This document shows positions 1 to 5,338 of a stretch of 5,503 nt of DNA, one piece after another. Source of the DNA: an uncultured Chlorobiaceae bacterium (GTDB lineage Bacteria; Bacteroidota; Chlorobiia; Chlorobiales; Chlorobiaceae); the NCBI GenBank assembly GCA_903838095.1, contig CAILXE010000188.1:1-5503 (forward strand), in the 5' to 3' direction. The notes beneath the pieces are model-generated. The model saw only the letters and a program-made list of their open reading frames with translations, did no database searches and was not told the origin of the DNA. Position 1 is the stretch's first letter; every line of letters begins with the position of its first letter. The translations under genes and the position numbers were made by a program.

Positions 1-594
1 ATGCTGACCAGAATCGCCCTGCTGCTCTCCATAACATGGGTGATGGGATTGACAACAGGACTCTTTACGCTGCTCAGTCACACGTTTTCAGGACGAGACC
101 TGATTCTTCTTGGAGGTGGCCTTTTTTTGCTTGCGAAAAGCACTCAGGAGATTCACCAAAGCCTTGAAGGAGAAGCAGAGAGTAAAACAGGAGGCACGGG
201 CAGCAATTTTATCATGACCATGGTGCAGATCGCAGTGATCGACATTGTCTTTTCGCTTGACTCTGTCATTACCGCAGTAGGACTTGCCGATGATGTTCAG
301 GTGATGATCATAGCCATCATGATCTCTATCGGCATCATGATGCTGGCTGCCAAATCCATCAGCGATTTTGTCGAAGAGCATCCTACCATTAAAATGCTTG
401 CCCTCAGCTTTTTGATTCTTGTCGGCGTCACACTCCTTGCTGAAGGAGTCGGATTTGAAATTCCAAAAGGGTATATCTACTTTGCCATGGCCTTCTCCAT
501 CTCGGTTGAAATGCTGAACATCCGGCTGCGCAAGAAAGCGGCGAAACCGGTGCATCTGCATTCCACCATGAACATTGACGGGGAGAATGCCTGA
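1..594 (+). CDS. TerC/YgdQ-family integral membrane protein, 5'-truncated by the window edge
   Basis: This is the C-terminal part of a TerC-superfamily polytopic inner-membrane protein (YgdQ/YkoY branch). Family members are linked to metal-ion handling, and some are proposed to export manganese or to metallate secreted proteins; the substrate here cannot be read from sequence. The visible 197 residues show several hydrophobic helices (about 4-26, 33-46, 71-95, 101-118, 131-148 and 157-173). They carry the conserved GRDLILLGGGLFLL stretch (31-44), the acidic helix motif DIVFSLDSVITAVGL (81-95, with D81 and D87), and KGYIYFAMAFSISVEMLN (156-173). Full-length relatives are about 240 residues and begin with another acidic helix, which is missing here, so the ATG at position 1 is probably an internal methionine and the gene starts upstream. 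The last 20 or so residues form a polar, basic tail. The stop (592-594) lies 3 nt from the stop of the opposing methylase gene, leaving no room for a terminator between them. Confidence 0.93.
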   Translation: MLTRIALLLSITWVMGLTTGLFTLLSHTFSGRDLILLGGGLFLLAKSTQEIHQSLEGEAESKTGGTGSNFIMTMVQIAVIDIVFSLDSVITAVGLADDVQVMIIAIMISIGIMMLAAKSISDFVEEHPTIKMLALSFLILVGVTLLAEGVGFEIPKGYIYFAMAFSISVEMLNIRLRKKAAKPVHLHSTMNIDGENA

Positions 595-597
595 ACT

Positions 598-1389
598 TCA
601 CCCCAGCGTCAGTCGCTCCAAAAGAATGGCGGCTGACACTGAGGCATTGAGCGATTCAACGCCCGTTTTTTCACCACAATGCGGGATTCTCACAAGAAAA
701 TCTGCCCGAGCGGTTATCGCCTCACTGATGCCATTGGCCTCATTACCAATCACCAGCACTATTTTGTTTGGCCAGGGAGCCAAATGCCTGAAATCCTTAC
801 CATCAAGTGATGAGCAAACAAGAGAATAGCCGATAGTCTGGAGACGGTGAAGCTCCTTATGAAGCTGCTCAACACCGTAATGGCGAAGTGTAAAGAGGCT
901 TCCGGCACACGAACGCACCACTTTTGGGTTATAGCGATCCACCGTTCCGGCGCTGCAAATCATGGCATCAGCTCCGAACCAGACGGCTGTTCTGAGGATG
1001 GTACCCACATTGCCTGGATCCTGAACATCATCGAGAGCGATAATGAGCGATTGGCCCGGCTTCCCCTCCGATTCATATCTCTCAGGAGGCTGTTGACGAA
1101 AAACGCCAAAAACTCCCTGCGATGTCGAAGTTGCCGCAAGCTGGGCGCACTCTTTTTCGGTAACAACAAAAACCTTTCTACCGTAAGGTTCAGCAAAACA
1201 GGCACTTTCAGCTTCCCCATCCTTGATCAAAAGGGCAACAAGCATATCCTCGTCGGGCAGATGCAGACAAAGCTCCCTCACCGTGCGAAGCCCTTCGGCC
1301 AGAAAAAGCCCCTCAGAATCCCTGTACTTTTTCTGGTGGAGCTTCACAAAATGCCGCAATCTGGCCTTGCTTGGCGCAACCGGCTTCAT
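598..1389 (-). CDS. TrmH/SpoU-family RNA 2'-O-ribose methyltransferase
   Basis: Predicted SPOUT-class enzyme that transfers a methyl group from S-adenosylmethionine to a ribose 2'-OH of rRNA or tRNA; the exact target cannot be told from sequence. The 263 residues have the two-domain layout usual for RlmB-like proteins of this length. An N-terminal substrate-binding domain (about 7-98, with KKYRDSEGLFLAEG at 20-33) is followed by the knotted catalytic domain. All three SPOUT motifs are visible: motif 1, ALDDVQDPGNVGTILRTA (118-135), with N127 and the catalytic-type R133; motif 2, VLVIGNEANGIS (211-222), with E217; and motif 3, ending GVESLNASVSAAI (243-255). The segment before SLN (HCGEKTGV) seems a residue or two longer than the usual form. 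The ATG overlaps the stop of the upstream membrane-protein gene in an ATGA, and a GGGG run about 8 nt upstream may act as the ribosome site. The gene is the distal member of a two-gene operon, and its stop is 3 nt from the TerC stop. Confidence 0.93.
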   Translation of the reverse strand: MKPVAPSKARLRHFVKLHQKKYRDSEGLFLAEGLRTVRELCLHLPDEDMLVALLIKDGEAESACFAEPYGRKVFVVTEKECAQLAATSTSQGVFGVFRQQPPERYESEGKPGQSLIIALDDVQDPGNVGTILRTAVWFGADAMICSAGTVDRYNPKVVRSCAGSLFTLRHYGVEQLHKELHRLQTIGYSLVCSSLDGKDFRHLAPWPNKIVLVIGNEANGISEAITARADFLVRIPHCGEKTGVESLNASVSAAILLERLTLG

Positions 1390-1982
1390 GGCTTCATCCC
1401 CGCCCGTTTCAGACTGGCCATCACCGATTTCGGACTGTGCTCAAAATCCTCCGGCGGCCTCACTATTCCGCGTGAAAGAGCAGCACCATCAAGATCAACG
1501 GAAAGAGCATCTGCACATTCTGAGCCCTCCTCTGCACCGCTCATCGAACGACGAATGTACTCATCAAAACTCTCCCTCTCCATAGACCAGCTCTCCAGAA
1601 CAGACAATGTTTCTCCGCAGGCTCCTTCAGAATCTCGTCTTGAAACAGACTCCGCAGACGAAGGCTTCTGCTGATCGCCTTTGCCTTGTGTGAAGCTCTC
1701 TGCGCCAAGAAACTCCTCATCAACACTATACTCGATGAGCCGATCGCGCATCACATCGGAGCGCTTCATCTTTGCTCGCCGCGATGAGACAGAATCAATC
1801 TCCGTCCGCTGCTGACCCAGCAGACGAATAACAACAAGAATACCCGAGAAAGCAACGGCAAGAATGAACCAGAACAGCAACAGCTCCAGCCTGAACCCAA
1901 AAAAAAGTACAACAAACAGCTCGGCGACAATAAGCCCTGAAAAAAGTGCAAGAAGAAGTTTCAGGAAAAGACGTTCATTCAT
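1386..1982 (-). CDS. Uncharacterised membrane protein with two N-terminal helices and a long polar tail
   Basis: I do not recognise this 198-residue protein. Residues about 7-29 and 33-53 are strongly hydrophobic and would form a membrane hairpin. The charges (Arg/Lys cluster R58-R74, for example RRAKMKR at 68-74) place the long C-terminal part in the cytoplasm. Residues about 80-165 are rich in Ser, Glu and Asp and look poorly ordered. The C-terminal 20 or so residues turn basic (SVMASLKRAGMKP at 186-198). No catalytic motif is visible. The ATG is supported by an AAGG ribosome site on the minus strand at 1994-1991, 8 nt before the start. Its stop overlaps the methylase start by 4 nt (1386-1389, ATGA), a classic translational-coupling arrangement, so it is the first gene of a two-gene operon. 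It could be a membrane anchor or a lineage-specific envelope protein; the function is unknown. That it is a real gene is well supported by the start signal, the membrane hairpin and the coupling. Confidence 0.8.
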   Translation of the reverse strand: MNERLFLKLLLALFSGLIVAELFVVLFFGFRLELLLFWFILAVAFSGILVVIRLLGQQRTEIDSVSSRRAKMKRSDVMRDRLIEYSVDEEFLGAESFTQGKGDQQKPSSAESVSRRDSEGACGETLSVLESWSMERESFDEYIRRSMSGAEEGSECADALSVDLDGAALSRGIVRPPEDFEHSPKSVMASLKRAGMKP

Positions 1983-1994
1983 CGGAGTTACCTT

Positions 1995-2006
1995 CGATAT
2001 ATATCG
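1995..2006. promoter_or_regulatory. 12-bp perfect palindrome in the leader of the minus-strand operon
   Basis: CGATATATATCG reads identically on both strands and sits 13-24 nt before the ATG of the membrane-protein gene, just upstream of its AAGG ribosome site. It could be an operator half-site pair or a small hairpin in the mRNA leader. On the minus strand a TATAAC (2011-2006) abuts it and could serve as a -10 element, but no convincing -35 is seen at the correct distance. The site is AT-rich, so chance is a real alternative. Confidence 0.25.
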
Positions 2007-2118
2007 TTATAAATTATTCGATGCATTATGTTTGACGCCCCCTATACCAAGGACGCCGCATCAAGTCGAATGGCCTGATTTGCTTTCAGCATAGTGAAGC
2101 TGCCGCCCGCCAACTATT

Positions 2119-2196
2119 GCAGATAATGTAACTCACGTCAGACCGTAAATCAAAGTCAACACTGGATTTCTCTTCCATCTTGAGTACATTATCTGC
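2119..2196. repeat. Inverted repeat, perfect 12-bp arms with a 54-nt spacer, upstream of the U32 gene
   Basis: The left arm GCAGATAATGTA (2119-2130) is the exact reverse complement of the right arm TACATTATCTGC (2185-2196). The match does not extend on either side, and no target-site duplication flanks the 78-nt unit. It lies in the divergent intergenic region, ending 63 nt before the TTG start of the U32 gene. A perfect 12-bp pair is not expected by chance in a region of this size. It could be two operator sites for a looping regulator, a long-range stem in the leader RNA, or the ends of a decayed small element. I cannot decide among these. Confidence 0.6.
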
Positions 2197-2233
2197 TCGT
2201 AACACCACACAGCCAGACATAAGGAAACCGACG

Positions 2234-2257
2234 ATGCCTTTGACCAACTCAGGTTAA
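2234..2257 (+). CDS. Possible 7-codon leader ORF directly before the U32 gene
   Basis: ATG at 2234 opens a 7-codon frame (MPLTNSG) that stops with TAA at 2255-2257, just 2 nt before the TTG start of the U32 gene. It has the best ribosome site of the region, AAGGAA at 2221-2226, with 7 nt to the ATG. The U32 gene itself has only a weak AGG (2251-2253). Ribosomes ending here could restart at TTG 2260 or GTG 2266, so the leader may couple translation. Alternatively the ATG is the true U32 start and a small indel or sequencing error has broken the frame: a -1 shift after the ATG would join it to the U32 frame, which is open from 2203 onward. There is no evidence that the peptide itself matters. 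Confidence 0.35.
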   Translation: MPLTNSG

Positions 2258-2259
2258 AT

Positions 2260-3522
2260 TTGATAGTGGAAGAGAACGCCAACATTGAAACACCCCTGGA
2301 ACTGATTGCACCTGCCGGTGATATGACCTGTTTGCTCACGGCACTCAAGGCAGGTGCTGATGCAGTCTACTTCGGGGCTGAAGGCTACAATATGCGTGCG
2401 GGAAGCATCAATTTCACGCCAGCGGACTTTCCGAATGTCATGAATATTTGCGCAAAGCACAGCGCAAAGGCTTATCTGGCGCTGAACACGATCGTCTATG
2501 ACAATGAACTGAAAAAGATGACGCAGACTGTAGCTGCCGCCAAGGCTGCTCAAATTGACGCGGTCATCTGCTCGGATATGGCAGTTATCGAAGCTTGCCG
2601 GAAGATTGATATGCCGTTTCATATCTCGACCCAGGCATCAGTCAGCAACTACAGTGCGGTACAGTTGTATGCCGCTCTTGGAGCAAAGATGATTGTCCTT
2701 GCCAGAGAACTCACCCTTGAGCAGGTACGCCATATCACGGGCAAAATCAAGAGTGATGGACTTGGAGTGCGCATCGAGTGCTTTGTACATGGAGCTATGT
2801 GTGTGGCCGTTTCGGGCCGCTGCTTTATGTCGCAGGAACTTTTCGGCCGGTCGGCGAATCGGGGACAGTGTGTGCAGCCATGCCGCAGGCAGTATATTAT
2901 TACTGATCCGGAGGAGAACGAGGAACTCGAACTTGGAACAGATTACGTGATGAGCCCGAAAGATCTGTGTGCCATTGAGTTTCTTGATGTGCTCATTGAT
3001 GCAGGAATCAGCGCATTCAAAATTGAGGGAAGAAGCCGCAGTCCTGAATATGTTCATACAACGACTTCAGCCTACCGCCAGGCGCTGAACCTTTGTACCC
3101 GCCATCGCGCAGATCCGGAATTCAGGAGCAACTACAGCAACCTGACCATGAGACTCAAAAATGATCTCGCCCAAGTCTATAATCGTGGATTTTCAGAGGG
3201 CTTTTATTTCGGAAAACCTCTTGACGCCTGGACAAGAGAGTATGGCTCACTGGCCCAGGAGAAAAAAACCTACATCGGAGATGTCAAAAAATATTATCCG
3301 AAAGCTGGAGTTGCTGAAATACTGATCTACGCTCGCGGCCTCAGACGAGGAAACAAACTCTCTATTCTTGGTCCAAAAACCGGAGTGGTCATTCTGACTG
3401 CGGATACTTTTTTCACAAACGACCAGCCGGATACTGATGCGGGAAAAGGCGACAGCGTCACCATAAAGTGTACAACAGTGAGAAAAAACGACAAGGTCTA
3501 TCTGCTTGAAAAAAGAGTATAA
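2260..3522 (+). CDS. U32-family protein (TrhP/YegQ-like), annotated as peptidase
   Basis: Complete 420-residue member of the U32 family. Although named peptidases, characterised relatives of this size (E. coli YegQ/TrhP, B. subtilis YrrO) take part in 5-hydroxyuridine formation at tRNA position 34, and UbiU/UbiV take part in O2-independent ubiquinone hydroxylation using a 4Fe-4S cluster. The N-terminal TIM-barrel-like domain opens with [26 protein letters not shown] (14-39). The family signature matches fully at 173-191, [19 protein letters not shown]. Cys181, Cys188, Cys204 and Cys237 fall where UbiU-type cluster ligands are expected; this ligand assignment is inference. SPKDLC (232-237) and FKIEGR (253-258) are also typical. 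A small C-terminal domain occupies about 335-420. The length matches the TrhP group, so a tRNA-modification role is favoured. The start is uncertain: no in-frame ATG precedes the conserved domain, TTG 2260 (weak AGG 6 nt upstream) and GTG 2266 are the candidates, and an in-frame stop lies at 2200. No terminator is evident after the stop. Confidence 0.92.
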   Translation: MIVEENANIETPLELIAPAGDMTCLLTALKAGADAVYFGAEGYNMRAGSINFTPADFPNVMNICAKHSAKAYLALNTIVYDNELKKMTQTVAAAKAAQIDAVICSDMAVIEACRKIDMPFHISTQASVSNYSAVQLYAALGAKMIVLARELTLEQVRHITGKIKSDGLGVRIECFVHGAMCVAVSGRCFMSQELFGRSANRGQCVQPCRRQYIITDPEENEELELGTDYVMSPKDLCAIEFLDVLIDAGISAFKIEGRSRSPEYVHTTTSAYRQALNLCTRHRADPEFRSNYSNLTMRLKNDLAQVYNRGFSEGFYFGKPLDAWTREYGSLAQEKKTYIGDVKKYYPKAGVAEILIYARGLRRGNKLSILGPKTGVVILTADTFFTNDQPDTDAGKGDSVTIKCTTVRKNDKVYLLEKRV

Positions 3523-3558
3523 AACGATATTTTTTTTATCTGCAGAAGGAAAAACTGC

Positions 3559-3621
3559 ATGATCCGCAAAATTTTAATGGATATCGCAAGCAAACTTAAG
3601 CCCCATGCCCAACGCAACTGA
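3559..3621 (+). CDS. Possible 20-residue basic small protein
   Basis: An ATG at 3559 opens 20 codons ending in TGA (3619-3621), encoding a short peptide beginning MIRKILMDIASKLK. The start has a near-ideal ribosome site, AGAAGGA at 3544-3550, with 8 nt spacing, stronger than those of the neighbouring genes. The peptide carries five Lys/Arg against one Asp, and hydrophobic residues (I2, I5, L6, I9, L13) recur at helix-like spacing, so it could form an amphipathic helix. It sits 36 nt after the U32 stop, perhaps on the same transcript. No family is recognised. It may be a real small protein, a decayed gene remnant or chance. Confidence 0.35.
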   Translation: MIRKILMDIASKLKPHAQRN

Positions 3622-3644
3622 TGTGGTATTTTTTGTAAATATGT

Positions 3645-3680
3645 AATTTTTTTGCAAATTCAGTTGTTAACAATGTTATT
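3645..3680 (+). promoter_or_regulatory. Candidate promoter of the first barrel gene
   Basis: A T7 tract runs into TTGCAA (3652-3657, a 4/6 match to a -35 box). TGTTAT (3674-3679, 4/6 match to a -10 box) follows at a 16-bp spacing and lies 44 nt before the ATG. The block AATTTTTTTGCAAATT (3645-3660) recurs with one change before the second barrel gene (4631-4646) at a similar distance from its ATG, which supports a shared promoter function. The box matches alone are weak. Confidence 0.4.
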
Positions 3681-3720
3681 GTGCGTTATGCACTTTTTGA
3701 ACTTTTCAAAAAAAAACACA

Positions 3721-3761
3721 GCAATGAAAAAAATTTTATTGACCGCATTGATTGCCGGTAT
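3721..3761 (+). repeat. Direct repeat, copy 1: start region and signal-peptide codons of barrel gene 1
   Basis: These 41 nt are identical to 4711-4751. They cover 3 nt before the ATG and the first 12 codons plus, including synonymous positions. After one mismatch the similarity continues through TCGGCAGC and CCTGCT. The two mature coding regions are much more diverged, so this end is unusually conserved. Confidence 0.9.
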
Positions 3762-4278
3762 GTCGGCAGCTCCTGCTTTGGCAGGCACTCCTTATGTTAG
3801 TGGCTCGGTTGGCTTAGGGCTTCTTAACAGCGGTTCGTTTACACCAACAGGAGGCGTAAAGGAGGACGTAAAATTCGATTCCGGAGTGGCGTTTGGCGGA
3901 GCAATCGGTATCAAGCAGAATGACTTCCGGATTGAAGCTGCTCTTGCTCATCAGTCAAATGATATTCAAGACAGCACTGACTCTGTTTCTTTATTTAGTT
4001 ATATGGTTAATGGCTATTATGATATTAGTCTGGACAAATCCAGCGTTTCTCCTTTTGTAACGGTGGGCCTAGGGGGTGTTTCAGCGAAATCACCGAATAG
4101 TGATTCAAAAAGCGCTTTTGCTTGGCAACTTGGTGCTGGTGTTGGTGTCAAGGCATCAAAGGATCTGACCGTTGACCTTGGTGTCCGTTATACAAAGCCA
4201 TCTGCATTCAAGTATAGCGATGGCGAATTTAAAGTTTCCAGCACCAATATCCTTGCTGGTCTTCGTTATGGATTTTAA
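3724..4278 (+). CDS. Small outer-membrane beta-barrel protein, paralog 1
   Basis: Predicted 184-residue outer-membrane protein of the 8-stranded OmpA/OmpX-like barrel type. Residues 1-20 form a Sec signal peptide (MKKILLTALIAG core, cleavage after A-L-A at 18-20). The mature part shows alternating amphipathic strands separated by polar loops: about 23-33, 55-65, 67-78, 88-101, 108-120, 131-143, 148-158 and 171-184. It ends LRYGF, and the terminal Phe after a Tyr-containing strand is the usual assembly signal for outer-membrane barrels. Starting at ATG 3724 is supported by exact agreement with the paralog at 4714; the frame is open further upstream to a TTG at 3652, but that would bury the signal peptide. 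There is no clear Shine-Dalgarno sequence; the leader is A-rich. It is a single-gene unit with its own terminator. The function is unknown: it could be structural, an adhesin or a phage receptor. About 100 of 148 alignable residues match the second paralog (hand count). Confidence 0.88.
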   Translation: MKKILLTALIAGMSAAPALAGTPYVSGSVGLGLLNSGSFTPTGGVKEDVKFDSGVAFGGAIGIKQNDFRIEAALAHQSNDIQDSTDSVSLFSYMVNGYYDISLDKSSVSPFVTVGLGGVSAKSPNSDSKSAFAWQLGAGVGVKASKDLTVDLGVRYTKPSAFKYSDGEFKVSSTNILAGLRYGF

Positions 4279-4295
4279 GGAATTAAACAGATTCT

Positions 4296-4389
4296 GAATT
4301 CATTTGCAGCCACCGTCCGAGCGATTCGGTCGGTGGCTTTTTTTTCTTTGCCACTACGGGAAGATGCGGCAGTATCTTTACCAAAACGG
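4296..4389 (+). repeat. Direct repeat, copy 1: 3' UTR, terminator and downstream flank
   Basis: Positions 4296-4344 match 5339-5387 at 46 of 49 positions. The match continues past the terminator: 4349-4389 aligns without gaps to 5389-5429 with 29 of 41 identical. The homology therefore covers non-coding DNA on both sides of the terminator, showing that the duplicated unit included its 3' flank. Confidence 0.85.
4308..4345 (+). terminator. Rho-independent terminator of barrel gene 1
   Basis: AGCCACCG (4308-4315) pairs with CGGTGGCT (4331-4338). After one T:T mismatch the stem continues CCGA/TCGG around a GCGAT loop (4321-4325). A run of eight Ts (4338-4345) follows directly. It lies 29 nt after the stop codon and acts on the plus strand only, since there is no T-run on the other side. 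Confidence 0.93.
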
Positions 4390-4621
4390 CCAATTACTAC
4401 AAAACATGGATTTGATAACTTTCCGATCAATACAAGGGAAGCCAAAAAGTCCTTGCTCATAAAACAGATACCAATTATACCTAATGGCTATCGTAAAGGC
4501 ATCAATTCGGCAACTCGCGAGCAAGCTTTCATTCTGCCAAAAAGATCTCTGAGCTAAGCATGTATTTTCGACATCGAAAAAAGCATAACAAAATCAATTT
4601 CAACTCATAAAAACTTTTTTG
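4346..4621. other. Intergenic DNA between the barrel genes, no gene seen
   Basis: The first 45 nt or so are duplicated flank (see the repeat). The remaining DNA to about 4621 becomes increasingly AT-rich. An open frame can be read at 4333-4557, but it begins inside the terminator stem, lacks a ribosome site and resembles no protein I know, so it is not called. A-runs at 4577-4582 and 4609-4613 suggest bendable DNA leading into the promoter region. Confidence 0.6.
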
Positions 4622-4675
4622 AAAAAAATTAATTTTTTTGGAAATTATAAATAGAGTTATGTAGTTATCTATAGT
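4622..4675 (+). promoter_or_regulatory. AT-rich promoter region of barrel gene 2, with an 18-bp palindrome
   Basis: AAAAAAATTAATTTTTTT (4622-4639) is a perfect palindrome of A- and T-tracts, a form that gives curved DNA and can serve as an UP element or a nucleoid-protein site. TTGGAA (4638-4643) parallels TTGCAA of the first barrel gene within a shared AATTTTTTTGSAAATT block. The best -10 match is TATAGT (4670-4675, 5/6), 38 nt before the ATG. Its distance from TTGGAA is 26 bp, too long for one sigma-70 promoter, so the exact start site is unresolved. Confidence 0.4.
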
Positions 4676-4710
4676 ACTGATTGATTATTAATTATTTCAA
4701 AATAAATAAA

Positions 4711-4751
4711 GCAATGAAAAAAATTTTATTGACCGCATTGATTGCCGGTAT
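4711..4751 (+). repeat. Direct repeat, copy 2: start region and signal-peptide codons of barrel gene 2
   Basis: Identical over 41 nt to 3721-3761, at an offset of 990 nt. The identity includes the GCA directly before the ATG, while the sequence just upstream of that has diverged. Confidence 0.9.
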
Positions 4752-5322
4752 TTCGGCAGCCCCTGCTATAGCAAGTACTCCTTATGTGAGCGGATCTGTT
4801 GGCTTGGGTATTTTTTGTAACGGTGATGTAAAAGATAGTATTGATGGGCTCCATTATAGTGATGGGGTGACCTACAAAACAGGAGTGCCTATTGTTGGTG
4901 CTATAGGTATCAAGCAGGATGCTTTCCGGGTTGAAGCAGCTCTCGGTTATCAGACTAATGATCTAAAAACATTTGAAGGTGTAAATGTAACAAATGGTGA
5001 CTCAGTTTCGACGTTGACTTACATGCTTAACGGATATTATGATATTGATGTAAAGAGTAAAAATGTTTCTCCTTATGTCATGGCAGGCCTTGGCGGGGCA
5101 AGTCTTACAGCAAAAAATGCGGCTGATTTTTATCCCGCAGAAGAAAAATCAACATCTGTCTTTGCATGGCAAATTGGTGCAGGTGTGGGGTGCAAGGTTG
5201 CAAGTAATGTTACCGTTGATCTTGGATATCGTTACCTGAAACCATCAAAATTCCGCGATAGTTACGGTGAGTACACTGCCGCAAGCAGCAATATCCTTGC
5301 CGGTGTGCGTTATGACTTTTAA
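4714..5322 (+). CDS. Small outer-membrane beta-barrel protein, paralog 2
   Basis: A 202-residue paralog of the preceding gene with the same architecture: signal peptide 1-20 (cleavage after A-I-A), eight predicted strands, and a final VRYDF with terminal Phe. It is 18 residues longer than paralog 1. All of the extra length lies in three inter-strand segments at about 34-56, 85-96 and 131-149, longer by 3, 7 and 8 residues; these should be surface loops in the usual barrel topology. It has Cys35 and Cys160, which paralog 1 lacks; Cys160 is in the sixth strand region and Cys35 near the end of the first, so a disulfide is not obvious. ATG 4714 is chosen because the start region matches the paralog exactly; a TTG 11 codons upstream (4681) is in frame but would precede the signal peptide. 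No Shine-Dalgarno sequence is visible. Its own terminator follows 28 nt after the stop, so the two genes are probably transcribed separately. Confidence 0.88.
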   Translation: MKKILLTALIAGISAAPAIASTPYVSGSVGLGIFCNGDVKDSIDGLHYSDGVTYKTGVPIVGAIGIKQDAFRVEAALGYQTNDLKTFEGVNVTNGDSVSTLTYMLNGYYDIDVKSKNVSPYVMAGLGGASLTAKNAADFYPAEEKSTSVFAWQIGAGVGCKVASNVTVDLGYRYLKPSKFRDSYGEYTAASSNILAGVRYDF

Positions 5323-5338
5323 GTAAGTAAAACACACA

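Noticed and set aside
88..561. Minus-strand open frame of 157 codons inside the TerC gene
   Set aside because: Antisense shadow of strongly conserved TerC motifs; the His/Asp/Lys-rich translation has no domain character.
847..1674. Long plus-strand open frame of 275 codons across the methylase and membrane-protein genes
   Set aside because: It lies antisense to two well-supported genes with clear motifs, coupling and a ribosome site; its translation is rich in Ser/Arg and resembles no family.
2032..2060. TTGACG (2032-2037) as a -35 box for the U32 gene
   Set aside because: No acceptable -10 sequence lies 15-19 bp downstream.
2028..2078. 16-codon plus-strand open frame beginning at ATG 2028
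   Set aside because: No ribosome site precedes it and nothing else supports it.
2638..3057. Minus-strand open frame inside the U32 gene
   Set aside because: Antisense to the U32 signature region, with no start signal and no recognisable protein.
3538..3562. Hairpin TGCAG/CTGCA after the U32 gene as a possible terminator
   Set aside because: The stem is short and the T-run precedes the stem instead of following it; neither strand gives a stem followed by Ts.
3652..3723. Upstream TTG start giving a 24-residue extension of barrel protein 1
   Set aside because: The extension would precede the signal peptide, is not shared with the paralog and overlaps the promoter-like block.
4333..4557. 74-codon plus-strand open frame between the barrel genes
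   Set aside because: It starts inside the terminator stem, has no ribosome site and resembles nothing known.
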